A DNA stretch of 44,461 bases, from contig USFU01000001.1 of NCBI GenBank assembly GCA_900554135.1, positions 1 through 44,461 on the forward strand, read 5' to 3'. Of the stretch, positions 16,334-25,255 are shown piece by piece. A program made the translations under genes and the position numbers. Numbering within the stretch: the stretch's first letter is position 1; every line of letters starts with the position of its first letter. Source of the DNA: an uncultured Collinsella sp. (lineage in GTDB: Bacteria; Actinomycetota; Coriobacteriia; Coriobacteriales; Coriobacteriaceae). Under the pieces are notes generated by a model, which did no database searches, was not told the origin of the DNA, and saw only the letters and a list, made by a program, of their open reading frames with translations.

Positions 16334-16690
16334 CTAAGCCGTTGGCGGGCAGCATACTGGGCAGGGCGTTTTGCCTCGTTTGAGTGCGGACGCAAGTGGC
16401 ACACTTGTTCTGATGGCGGCTCGCGGAAGGCCCTTGCATCCCGCGGCGTTGTGATAGCGCTTGCCACTCTTGGTGACGATTACATTGACCGTTGAGACGT
16501 CCATGCCACGGGACTCGCCAGGCATCGCCATCTTTTGGCGCTCCGAAACTTGTTCATTGGATTTTCCGCTCGAAAAACCAGAATCGCGGAAGCGATTAAT
16601 GTAGCTATCGAAACATCCGTCGAACAGCAATCCCGTCGCCAAGCCTGCCATGAACCCACAGGCAATCGCAGCTTCTCCTCTAATTTGCAT
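16334..16690 (-). CDS. Exported small protein with YHxxxC...CxxC metal-binding tail
   Basis: The 118-residue protein has an N-terminal hydrophobic segment (ACGFMAGLATGLLFDG), a polar linker, and a C-terminal module reading KRYHNAAGCKGL ... ALKRGKTPCPVCCPP. That spacing of Tyr-His-Cys and Cys-x-x-Cys is the small Ada-like zinc module often found at the C-terminus of secreted nucleases and other exported Gram-positive proteins. No nuclease domain is present here. GGAGG lies five bases before ATG 16690. It is separated from the large surface protein gene by a hairpin terminator. Confidence 0.72.
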   Translation of the reverse strand: MQIRGEAAIACGFMAGLATGLLFDGCFDSYINRFRDSGFSSGKSNEQVSERQKMAMPGESRGMDVSTVNVIVTKSGKRYHNAAGCKGLPRAAIRTSVPLASALKRGKTPCPVCCPPTA

Positions 16691-16725
16691 TTGTCCCTCC
16701 TTAAGCAATCTTGAAGATTAAAGAC

Positions 16726-16762
16726 GGCGCGCGCCGCGGGGTTGCCCCCTGCGACGTGCGCC
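16726..16762 (-). terminator. Probable terminator of the surface-protein gene
   Basis: Read on the minus strand, GGCGC pairs with GCGCC and an inner GGGG pairs with CCCC across a GCAA-type loop, with some mismatches. GTCTTTAATCTTC follows. It begins about 25 bases after the stop of the 16788-20138 gene. Confidence 0.55.
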
Positions 16763-16787
16763 GAAAGTGATCCGTTTTCCTCCGTCC

Positions 16788-19700
16788 CTAGCGGATCGGT
16801 TGGCGGCGCTTGTCGGAGAGGAAGACGCCGACGGCCACCAGGACCGTGCCGCCAATCACGAAGGTCTCGCCCAGCAGGCCAGACGCGTCACCCGTAGCAG
16901 GCATCGCAGTCTGCGTCGACGCGCCTTCGGTCGTCGCCGTCATGTGCTTGGCCTGATACGTCACCTGCGTTGCGGGCTGGGACTGAGCATCGGTGCCACG
17001 CTCGGCGGCCTCTTGGCGGGCAATCTCGGCGTTGAGCTCGGCGATAGCAGCGTCAAGCTCGGCCTTGGCGGCGTTGTAGTCACCGAGCGCCTCCCAGTAG
17101 GTCGGTGCCACGGCATCGGTTGCGGCGGCAGCGGCGTCGAGTTCCGCCTTGGCAGCGGCGGCACGCTCGACAGCGTCGTGAGCTGCGGCGATCTTAGCGT
17201 TGAGCGCCTCGTCCGCATCGTCGGCATGTCCGTTAGCGATGGAGTCGGCAAGGTTGATCCTGCGCAGACGGGCAGCCGTAGCGGCAGAGGCATCGCGAGC
17301 GACGATCGCATCCGTCACGGCGTCATCCGCTGCAGCCACGCCAGACTCGGCATCGGCCTGCGCCGAAGCCGCGACCTCAACAGCGGTATCGGCAGCGGCC
17401 TTGTCCTCCGCAGCCTGAGCAAGCGCCGCGGCAGCATCGCGCAGCTGAGCCGCACGAGCAGCAGCCGCAACGGACGTGGCCTGCGCCGCGGTCACAGCTG
17501 CGCCGGCGTCGGTTGCGTCGGCCTGAGCGGCAGCAAGCTCGGTCTGGGCAGCGGCAACGTCGGAATCCGCCTGATCGGCCACGCCCTGGGCGGCACCCAG
17601 TGCAGTCTGCGCGTCAACTTGGACAGCACGCGCTCCCTCGAGCGCCGCCGAAGCCGCATCAAACGCACGCTGAGCAGTGGCAACATCGGCCGAATACGCG
17701 GCCAGCTCGTCCTGAGCGGCGGCAAGCGCGCCCTGCTTATCGCCAACGCCGGCGCGAGCGGCATCCAACGCACGCTGAGCGGCAGCCGCCTTGCCCTTGG
17801 CGGCATCGAGCTCACCAGACTTGGCAGTCACGACACCCTGCGCCGCGGCAACCGCAGCGTTGGCAGCGTCCACGTCGGCGCGGGCATCAGCCACGGCACG
17901 CGCAGCGGCCTCAGCCGCGGCCTGCTTCTCCCCCACGGCAGCCTGGGCATCCGAGACCCCAGCGGCGGCGGCGTCAACATCGGTGGCAGCGGCATCAACC
18001 TGCGTCTGCTTAGCGACGGCAGCCTGCGATGCGGCGCTCACCTTCTTGCCCGCCTGCGCTGCCACGCTCTGAGCAGCAGCAAGCTCCTGACGAGCCGCGT
18101 CCACGCCCTGCCCAGGATTTGTCAGCGAGTCGCACCACGCGTTGAGCGCAGCCTCGTACTCGGCAACTGTCATCGGATTGGCGGCATTCGAGTACCAGCC
18201 TCCAGACATAGAGAACGTCTGCGCCTGGGTTTTCCAACCAGACATCGATCCGCGCGTGCAAACGCCCATGCCCGTCACGGCGTAATCGGGATCGATCACA
18301 TTCATGTAGTGACCGACCGTGTGCACAAGCCCGCCATGCACCGCAACGTAGCGGTCCACTTCATCGCCATGCTGACGATAAAAATCGAAAGCAGCCTTTC
18401 CCGTAAGGCCCGTCGCTCCCAGCGTAGCCGCAGCGCGGTCAAAGACGGCCTTTTCCTGATCGACCCACTGGATGAACGGATCGCTTCCGTAGTTCCACGC
18501 CACGTTTTCGCCCACGTTGAACTGCTGAGCATGGGCAACCTTGGTGTCGGAGTAGTTCGCATCGGCAATGGCGGTCGCCATCATGTTGTACGTCACCTTG
18601 AGCTCGCTCAAGCCGACGCTCTTGCGATACTCGTTGCACGCCTTGAGCCACACAATTGCTTGCTTCATGTTGGCCAGACTCGTCGCGTCAACCTCCTCGC
18701 CCACCTTGGTAAGGCTGGCATATTTGCAGTTGAGAATCAGGTCCGCTGCATCGTCGGCACCCACGCTCTTAAAGAACGCGATGGCGCCCTGGCGGTAGTT
18801 TTCCGCCGAGGCATTCGCCGTAGCTTGGGCAGCGTCGAGCTTGGCCTGCGCCTGAGCCACAGCCTGGTCGGCCTGCTGCTTTTGAGCCTTTGCCTGGTCG
18901 AGCGCCTTGTCGGCAGCGTTCTTCTCGTCCTTAGCGGCCGAGAGCTTGGCCTGAGCGTCGGCCAGCGCCGCGAGCGCATTGGCATGCTCGGCCTTAGCCT
19001 GATCGACGGCGGCGTCTGCCGCGGTCGCAGTAGCCGTGGCAGCGTCCAGCTTGGACTGCGCGTCAGCCGCAGCCTGCTGCTGGACGGCGAGCGCCTGCTG
19101 AGCAGCCTGCACCTCACCCTCGGCAGTGGTCACTTCCTGCGAGGCGGCTGCGAGTTCGCCCTCGCGCTGCGCCTGGACCGACTTGGCGGCCTCCAGCGTG
19201 GCAGCAGCGGCGTCCACCTTTGCCTTGGCAGCCTCGTACTCCGGGCCTGCTGCACCCTGTTCGGCTCGATCCAAATCTGCCTTGGCGGCGTCATAGCTCG
19301 CCTGAGCGGCATTCACATCCGCGTCGGCTGTATCCTTTGCCTGCTGAGCTGCCGAAAGCTTGTCCTGGGCGTCCTGCTTTTTAGCCACGGCAGCGCCAGC
19401 AGCAGCCTGGGCATCCGCAACCCTAGCCTGAGCGTCAGCCGCCTGCTGCTTGGCCTGCGCCAGCTCGCTCGCAGCCTGATCAGCCGCAGCCTGGGCAGCG
19501 GCTATGGCCTCGGGCGTGGCATCAGATGCGCCATCCTGGGCAGCCTCAAGCGCAGTCTGGGCATCGCCTGCCGCCTTTTGGGCGGCAGCCAGAGCTTCGT
19601 CCTTGTCCGCCAGGTTCTTCTTAGCGGCACCAAGCGCAGCCTGAGCGTCCTCAAGCGCCTTCACATCTGCATCGGCCTTGTCCCGCGCGGCACCCATCTG

Positions 19701-20138
19701 CTGCTCCAGCTCGGCCGAAGCTGCAGAAGCGGCAACGTCGCTTGCACCACGAGCCGCGTCGCAGGCGCTCTGAGCCTGCTGCTGGTTGGCAGTGGCGGCA
19801 TCGTAAGGAGCGGCCGCCGCATCCAAATCGGCCTTGGCGGCAGCGGCCTTAGCGCGAGCCGCATCGACCGCAGCCTGCAGGTTGGCGACCTTCTGCGCCG
19901 CTGACACCGTGCCCGCGCCAGCACTAGCAGCGGCCGCGCTCGTCAACGGGGAAAGCACCGCAGCCGGCTTCCCAGTAGTGTCGGCACCGTTCGCACCCTG
20001 CGCCACCGCAGTCAGCGGAGACAGCAGCGACCCGCTCGCCATGGCGATTGTCGCCACGGTAACCGTCGTCATATGCCCGGCGGCCTTCGCCTTACCCACA
20101 GCGCCGTCGTTGATGTTCTTATTCACGCTCTTGCTCAT
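16788..20138 (-). CDS. Alanine-rich coiled-coil surface protein with central CAP/SCP domain and sortase-like tail
   Basis: This 1116-residue secreted protein has a long signal region (TVATIAMASGSLLSPLTAVAQG), an Ala/Gln/Lys-rich coiled coil to about 445, a CAP/SCP (PF00188-like) domain at about 445-675, a second Ala-rich coiled coil to about 1060, and a C-terminal sorting region. The CAP part shows CNEYRKSVGLSELKVTYNMM, FNVGENVAWNYG, GLVHTVGHYMNVIDPDY and TGMGVC, with the usual His and Glu positions. The tail reads MPATGD in place of LPXTG, then a hydrophobic stretch and SDKRRQPIR. It is probably cell-wall-anchored and could bind host or matrix molecules. ATG 20138 has AAGGAA upstream; the frame begins earlier at 20177 without a ribosome binding site. 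Confidence 0.85.
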   Translation of the reverse strand: MSKSVNKNINDGAVGKAKAAGHMTTVTVATIAMASGSLLSPLTAVAQGANGADTTGKPAAVLSPLTSAAAASAGAGTVSAAQKVANLQAAVDAARAKAAAAKADLDAAAAPYDAATANQQQAQSACDAARGASDVAASAASAELEQQMGAARDKADADVKALEDAQAALGAAKKNLADKDEALAAAQKAAGDAQTALEAAQDGASDATPEAIAAAQAAADQAASELAQAKQQAADAQARVADAQAAAGAAVAKKQDAQDKLSAAQQAKDTADADVNAAQASYDAAKADLDRAEQGAAGPEYEAAKAKVDAAAATLEAAKSVQAQREGELAAASQEVTTAEGEVQAAQQALAVQQQAAADAQSKLDAATATATAADAAVDQAKAEHANALAALADAQAKLSAAKDEKNAADKALDQAKAQKQQADQAVAQAQAKLDAAQATANASAENYRQGAIAFFKSVGADDAADLILNCKYASLTKVGEEVDATSLANMKQAIVWLKACNEYRKSVGLSELKVTYNMMATAIADANYSDTKVAHAQQFNVGENVAWNYGSDPFIQWVDQEKAVFDRAAATLGATGLTGKAAFDFYRQHGDEVDRYVAVHGGLVHTVGHYMNVIDPDYAVTGMGVCTRGSMSGWKTQAQTFSMSGGWYSNAANPMTVAEYEAALNAWCDSLTNPGQGVDAARQELAAAQSVAAQAGKKVSAASQAAVAKQTQVDAAATDVDAAAAGVSDAQAAVGEKQAAAEAAARAVADARADVDAANAAVAAAQGVVTAKSGELDAAKGKAAAAQRALDAARAGVGDKQGALAAAQDELAAYSADVATAQRAFDAASAALEGARAVQVDAQTALGAAQGVADQADSDVAAAQTELAAAQADATDAGAAVTAAQATSVAAAARAAQLRDAAAALAQAAEDKAAADTAVEVAASAQADAESGVAAADDAVTDAIVARDASAATAARLRRINLADSIANGHADDADEALNAKIAAAHDAVERAAAAKAELDAAAAATDAVAPTYWEALGDYNAAKAELDAAIAELNAEIARQEAAERGTDAQSQPATQVTYQAKHMTATTEGASTQTAMPATGDASGLLGETFVIGGTVLVAVGVFLSDKRRQPIR

Positions 20139-20259
20139 TGCCGATTCCTTCCCACGATGAGCTGATGTTTGATACACATAGTCGATCTAACGTGCCCCGC
20201 TAAAAAGAGGTGATAACGGGGTAATAAAATCGGAGGTTCTAGATCGCGAGTCGGCTGAA

Positions 20260-20454
20260 TTAGCGGATGCCGAATTCATACTCCCACTCGTGCTCAATCT
20301 CGTTCAGATACTCGCGATCTTCGGCGCTAGGCTCCAAATCGCTCTGATTGTACAGGTAGTTCTTGGTTTTAGAACTGCCATAGTATTCGTACATAGCCTG
20401 AAGATTGATCTGCTCGCTATTGTCGTTGTAAAGGGGTGAAATACAGGTAGTCAT
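20260..20454 (-). CDS. Small acidic hypothetical protein, 64 residues
   Basis: The protein is acidic and Tyr/Asn/Glu-rich, ending in EYLNEIEHEWEYEFGIR. No family was recognised. GGAGGG lies about ten bases before the ATG, and a good promoter candidate is at 20534-20562, so I consider it real. It precedes the large surface protein gene by 121 bases in the same direction. Confidence 0.55.
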   Translation of the reverse strand: MTTCISPLYNDNSEQINLQAMYEYYGSSKTKNYLYNQSDLEPSAEDREYLNEIEHEWEYEFGIR

Positions 20455-20533
20455 TGCTCAAGTCCCTCCAAGATAAACTCTAATGCGTATGCTTGGTCTC
20501 TTTTCGAGACCCCATCTGATGTGCTATGACTGC

Positions 20534-20562
20534 AGTATATGCACTCCTACTATAGGATGCAA
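20534..20562 (-). promoter_or_regulatory. Promoter candidate for the 64-residue gene
   Basis: On the minus strand a TTGCAT -35 box (20557-20562) lies 17 bases before a TATACT -10 box (20534-20539). Transcription would start about 70 bases before the ATG. Confidence 0.5.
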
Positions 20563-20604
20563 GAACAATTTTAGATTTCTAGTACATATAACTCGACTAC
20601 ACTC

Positions 20605-22500
20605 TTATAAGCATTCATCGCCATCCCCCACCGCGCCCTCACGCGCAGCGCACTCGTTGAGATACTTGACCGGAATCGGCCACACGGACGGAGCCTTATA
20701 GCGCGAAAGGCCTATGTTGGCCAGCTGAACCAACAACTCGGACAAATCATCGCCGCCGAGCATCTCAATCGAACGCACGTGAATCGCAGTCGCCATATCC
20801 TCCTGGGTGCCGTTGTTGACGCCCACAAAATAGCAAGTCCTGCCCGCGCGCTCGAACGTTCCAATGCCGTAATAAGGCGAGTTGTAGCTCTCGAAAATCT
20901 CTTTCTTACGCCCCGCCTTGCCCGCGAGCTGATGCTCGCCCACCAGAGCCATAAAGTTGTTGGAAAACGTCGTCAGTCCCGTATCCCGCACGCGCGCAAG
21001 CATAGACCGCCCGTTCGCATGCACGTCAAAGACATAGGCGCCCTTATCGATTTTGCCGTCCGCGGTCAGCAGATCGAGCTCCATCTCGTCCTCGGGACCA
21101 TCCTCTGCCGAATGTGAGGCATAGTGCATGCCCCCATCCGCGCCAATCGCCAACGTAGCGATACGCGAATCCAGCTCAATCTTGTCCTTTGCTTTATACG
21201 GCACATCGACTAAGCCACACACCGTCACCGACTCAATATCCAAAGCGTCAAGATCAAACGCCGCCACCCGCTCGTCGACAACATCCTGCTTTACCAGCAG
21301 TTCTTTGAGCATGGCGCCCAGGATCGCCTCTTGCGCATTGCGATCCTTTTGCTTTGGCACCACCTTAAACAGTGGCTCGCACACATCCGGCGTCACGTGC
21401 TGTTCCACCACGCCAACATGTAAGGCATAGCCGTCGTCCTCAGCAACCTCATTGGGCACAACGACAAGGTTCAGCGCCCGCGAATCCACGGTCCTTCCGC
21501 CATACGATGCGCGAACGCCCCACGAGGAATCGTTAAGTCGATCGGCCAGCCGGCGCGCCACTTCGGCAAGCCCATTACGCGCAAACGACACCACGATTCG
21601 CCGCCCCGCCATGCGCTCCGCAACCACGCGCGCGTACTCATCGCCCTTGAGCACCTCGTAGAAACTCTTGCGCGCGTATTCCATGAGCGTCACCCGGGCG
21701 AAGTCGCTGTAACGGCGTTCGAGAATCTGCAGCTCTCGATACAGAATGCCCTTCTTGGTATAGGCGACCTTGTCCGCCTGGGCCGAGAACGTCAGATCAC
21801 GGCGCTTGGACGGCTTGTCGCCCCTGGCGCGCCGCAGGATGTACTCGTCTTTTTGTTCGTGGGCAAGCACCATCGTCGCCACGGGCGATAGCCTGTAGCC
21901 CACTTGGCTCTTAATCTTCTCGAGCTCTTTCTCGTCACCTTGTGCCCTGCCAATAAGCACACGGCGCTTGGTAAACGTTCGAATCTTAAGATCGAAGGTG
22001 CAATCCTCATCAATAACGATTTCAACCGTTTCGATCTTGGCAGGTCCCCTTCCGTCGCTTTCGACAGCATCGCGGCGGGCACCCTTGGCGCTAATGACAT
22101 ACAGGTGCCCGGTGTCATTGGGAACCTCGTCCTCAATCCCCTCAAACTGAGAGCAGGAGTTGAACAGCAAACGGAGTGCAACGTAATCGTCCAACTCGTT
22201 CCAATTAGCTTTAATCGGAACCACCTGCTCCTGATAAAGCGAGGCATTAAGATCGCCCGTCTGCGCGCCCGCCTTAACCATCAAAAAGACGCGGTTGTCT
22301 GCAAGCTGCGTGAGCGCCACGACCTTGCCCGTCTGGCACACATCGGCCATAAAGTTCGCCACGGCATGCTTACCAGCATCGCCTACGTTGCACCAAAAGA
22401 CCGAGTAGCGCTCCTCAGCAGCAGCGGCATCGAGCTGCAACACGAGCTCTGATACGGCGATGTCTCCCAAACCGCACGGCTGGTTATGCTTCGATTGCAC
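20605..22500 (-). CDS. Candidate PIWI/Argonaute-like protein, third gene of a helicase-nuclease operon
   Basis: I recognise no family with certainty in this 631-residue protein. The C-terminus (LANIGLSRYKAPSVWPIPVKYLNECAA, about 590-620) resembles the terminal signature of PIWI domains, where an Arg-containing helix is followed by P.PV.YA. Upstream, LNLVVVPNEVAEDDGYALH and VGVVEQHVTPD (about 343-373), then a helix, could be a MID-like region. The catalytic DEDX set of active Argonautes is not visible, so it may be a non-cutting guide or nucleic-acid binder. It overlaps the helicase-nuclease gene by 17 bases. Its neighbours (DinG-like helicase, PD-(D/E)XK domain) are those described for pPIWI-RE systems, but this protein is shorter than usual for that family. 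The PIWI call is an inference. Confidence 0.45.
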   Translation of the reverse strand: MQSKHNQPCGLGDIAVSELVLQLDAAAAEERYSVFWCNVGDAGKHAVANFMADVCQTGKVVALTQLADNRVFLMVKAGAQTGDLNASLYQEQVVPIKANWNELDDYVALRLLFNSCSQFEGIEDEVPNDTGHLYVISAKGARRDAVESDGRGPAKIETVEIVIDEDCTFDLKIRTFTKRRVLIGRAQGDEKELEKIKSQVGYRLSPVATMVLAHEQKDEYILRRARGDKPSKRRDLTFSAQADKVAYTKKGILYRELQILERRYSDFARVTLMEYARKSFYEVLKGDEYARVVAERMAGRRIVVSFARNGLAEVARRLADRLNDSSWGVRASYGGRTVDSRALNLVVVPNEVAEDDGYALHVGVVEQHVTPDVCEPLFKVVPKQKDRNAQEAILGAMLKELLVKQDVVDERVAAFDLDALDIESVTVCGLVDVPYKAKDKIELDSRIATLAIGADGGMHYASHSAEDGPEDEMELDLLTADGKIDKGAYVFDVHANGRSMLARVRDTGLTTFSNNFMALVGEHQLAGKAGRKKEIFESYNSPYYGIGTFERAGRTCYFVGVNNGTQEDMATAIHVRSIEMLGGDDLSELLVQLANIGLSRYKAPSVWPIPVKYLNECAAREGAVGDGDECL

Positions 22501-25255
22501 GGCCGATCGCCTCCATCATCTCCAAATTGATTGCACCGTCGGCGGCCATATAAGGAACGGAGAACACAGTCCCCTCGGCATCGAGTGCCTTGGGCACGCA
22601 CTCAAGCGCTGCCTCATCAGCCAAAACGTTGACGATTAGCAGGCGTTTCGCCCCAACCTTTTGAGCCTTCGCCCTAAAGCGCTCGACATCCGACGCCTCG
22701 CGACCGTCGCGAACATAAGCGATATAGGCACCGATGCGATAGTGCTTAAAATCGATCCATACCCCGGTCGTGTTGTCAGCAGCATCGAGCACCTCAAAGT
22801 CGCCACCTGTCTCGGCGTGTGCCGCATCGCCACGCGTAAGCGAATAGCGGCCGTCGTAATATGCCTCAAAGATTGCCCTTCCGGCAGATTCTCCCAGCTC
22901 ACCCAGGTAGACCGCCTGGAACATATAGGGCGTCATGTGTGCCGTCGCCGCCGGCTGCAGCGTTGTGGGCACCCCGTCGCTCGACCAACGCTCACGCACT
23001 TCGCGAATTGACAGCAGCTCGGGTACGCGCGCCGCCGCCTGGCTCACCTGGCGAACCGTCGCGCCCTTTAAGCCCTCCTTGCAGTGGCAACGATCCTCCA
23101 GACGAGCAGCAATCTGCTCGACGGGCTCACCATCGTAGCTAGGGAATTCAAAGTGCGGCACCTTGCATGCCTCGCCTTCTGCATAGGCATAGCCATTTGC
23201 AGCATGCGACATGCGCAGCGCGGTACTCCGGCGCTCTGGGTATTGCGCGAGATCTTCCCACGGCAGGCAAAAATGATGCAGATAAAAGTCGCGCTCGCCA
23301 TCAAAAGCAGCGAGATCTTCGTCCCCGGCGTTTAGCGAGGTAACTTTCCACGCCAGCTTTTCGTGCTTTTGCTTGGCAAGGTTGTTCCTAAAGGCGGCAA
23401 GGTTCTGCTGCTTAACGGCAGCGTGTTCCTTGTTGTCCGTCATATGGTTGTTGGCAGCGGCACAGGCACCAACCACCTGCTCAAGCTCGTAGCCCATCGG
23501 CAAATCATGCAAGAACGAAAAGTTGCAATCGTTCGCAATCTCGCGGTCGAGCAGCACCTGCACGCAAGGCATCTTTACACTCGTGCGCATCAGGCGACCC
23601 ACAGCCTGTGCCACAATGCGAGCGCCTTCGACCTGATAAGAGAGGGTGTCGCGCACCGGCAGGCTCTTATTAACGCCAGATAGAAGCATCCGTACGTTCC
23701 GGCGCTTTTGAGTAAACGGAACCTCGCCGCGCGCTACCAGTTCCTCCTGCTCCACCACGCCAAGTAGCGCCTGCTGGACAAACTTATTTGAGTTGATCTC
23801 CACTCCCCAGGTCAAACGACTTGTGGGCGACTCGATATATAAGAAATCAAGATCCATCTTGGGGCGACGGTCGACATTTTCAAAGCCGCAATCGACCTGA
23901 TGAACCATGTCGCACAGATTCTCCGGCACCTTGTATTTGAGATTCTTGGAAAAGCCACCGGCCGAAAGATTGATAAACATCAGGGTCGGCTGGCCCAGCT
24001 CGAGACGTTTTTGAGCGCCACGCCAACCTGCATCCCATTCCGCAGCGTTAAAGCACGGCACCATGTCCTTGGCGGCCTCAAGCGATTTCTCGTACGACAT
24101 CTCGGGGCACTTGATGTTTCTAATCACCAGCTCCGCGACAATCTCGCGCGCAAGATCCAGCGCCAGACTATTGAATTCGCCATGGTTTCCCATGTGGCGC
24201 GTGGTAAAAACGGCTCCCGCCCGTTGCTCGTTACGCGCCACACCACGGGCCCAAGTACTCACGGCAACAAGCGTCTTGCTCAGGCGCTTCAGCTCAAACT
24301 CGATGCTCTTGGCGTCGCTCACGCCCACCCTGTCAGCAATCTTTAAGCGCAAGCGCACCGCAAGTCCCTCACTCACGCCAATCCCGTCAAAGAACCGCAT
24401 CGCGCGCTCGTACACCTCGTCGGGCGACACAATGATGCCGCCAAAGGCGCCGCCTGCCAGCGCGACCATGCCGGCAATTTCCTTGGACTCATCCACCCAG
24501 GCAATATCGACGTCGTACTCCTTCGCAGCCTGTTTGTTAAACAGCTTAGTCTGTCGCACGATTTCCTGGTTGAGCTCGCCAATCCATGCGTCCTTGCGAA
24601 CCACGCCATGAACCTCGTCAAGGTAATCGAGGTTGAAGTTTTTGACGGTCGGCGCACTCCATGTTGCGCTCATGCATACGCAAGGCGCTTTGGCGGCAAT
24701 GGAGGCAAGGTAGGCCTCGGGCATGCGCTCAATGCCATGGCTGGTTAGATACGTGGTAAACATGTGCTCGATGGTGGTTTCCATCACTAGATAATCGACA
24801 CCACGCGCATACATCGAGTCGTCGGCGGCATCGATCTCGTCATTCTTGCGATCTTTATAGAACAGCGCCAGCATCAACGCATCCCAAAAATACTTCTCGC
24901 TGGTCTGGTTGTTCCTAATGCCCAAGGCATCGATGATGTTCTTGCGCGAAAGGTCGTCCTTGTACGAAAGACCTCCGTAGTACAGGCTGTCCATAAGGGT
25001 GGCGCAGCGGGCAAGATGACCCACCACCATCCTAACGACGCCACGCGCACGACGAACCGCCTTGTTAACGGTTTGCTGCCCATCCGCCCCATGAGCGGTA
25101 ATCATGTTGTGGGTACCACCCTCATTGGGCTTGTAACGCAACGGGTTTACCGAGTTGTCACCCACCGAAATATCGTCACTACCAAACAGGTGTCGACCGG
25201 AGAGCTGCTCTTCTTTCGCCTCGTCAGACAGCGCAAAAGGCGGACGCAGTTTCAT
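22484..25255 (-). CDS. DinG/XPD-like helicase C-terminal half fused to a PD-(D/E)XK-like nuclease domain
   Basis: The 923-residue protein lacks a Walker A motif but carries the second half of an SF2 helicase. PCVCMSATWS (about 195-205) resembles the SAT motif of DinG/XPD helicases. VAQAVGRLMRTS, followed by VQVLLDRE (about 545-565), matches DinG motif VI (Q..GR.iR...vlD.R). A C-terminal region has LGELGESAGRAIFE, then GGDFEVLDA and VWIDFKHY near 835, a plausible E...D...DxK active site of PD-(D/E)XK nucleases. The start is ATG 25255, overlapping the stop of the upstream gene in ATGA, with AAGGAA before it. It probably works as one machine with the Walker A protein encoded just upstream. Confidence 0.65.
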   Translation of the reverse strand: MKLRPPFALSDEAKEEQLSGRHLFGSDDISVGDNSVNPLRYKPNEGGTHNMITAHGADGQQTVNKAVRRARGVVRMVVGHLARCATLMDSLYYGGLSYKDDLSRKNIIDALGIRNNQTSEKYFWDALMLALFYKDRKNDEIDAADDSMYARGVDYLVMETTIEHMFTTYLTSHGIERMPEAYLASIAAKAPCVCMSATWSAPTVKNFNLDYLDEVHGVVRKDAWIGELNQEIVRQTKLFNKQAAKEYDVDIAWVDESKEIAGMVALAGGAFGGIIVSPDEVYERAMRFFDGIGVSEGLAVRLRLKIADRVGVSDAKSIEFELKRLSKTLVAVSTWARGVARNEQRAGAVFTTRHMGNHGEFNSLALDLAREIVAELVIRNIKCPEMSYEKSLEAAKDMVPCFNAAEWDAGWRGAQKRLELGQPTLMFINLSAGGFSKNLKYKVPENLCDMVHQVDCGFENVDRRPKMDLDFLYIESPTSRLTWGVEINSNKFVQQALLGVVEQEELVARGEVPFTQKRRNVRMLLSGVNKSLPVRDTLSYQVEGARIVAQAVGRLMRTSVKMPCVQVLLDREIANDCNFSFLHDLPMGYELEQVVGACAAANNHMTDNKEHAAVKQQNLAAFRNNLAKQKHEKLAWKVTSLNAGDEDLAAFDGERDFYLHHFCLPWEDLAQYPERRSTALRMSHAANGYAYAEGEACKVPHFEFPSYDGEPVEQIAARLEDRCHCKEGLKGATVRQVSQAAARVPELLSIREVRERWSSDGVPTTLQPAATAHMTPYMFQAVYLGELGESAGRAIFEAYYDGRYSLTRGDAAHAETGGDFEVLDAADNTTGVWIDFKHYRIGAYIAYVRDGREASDVERFRAKAQKVGAKRLLIVNVLADEAALECVPKALDAEGTVFSVPYMAADGAINLEMMEAIGRAIEA

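Noticed and set aside
16767..19904. 1045-codon open frame opposite the surface protein gene
   Set aside because: It is the mirror of a G+C-rich Ala-coding gene, has Leu/Gly/Arg/Ser-rich low-complexity translation and no recognisable domain.
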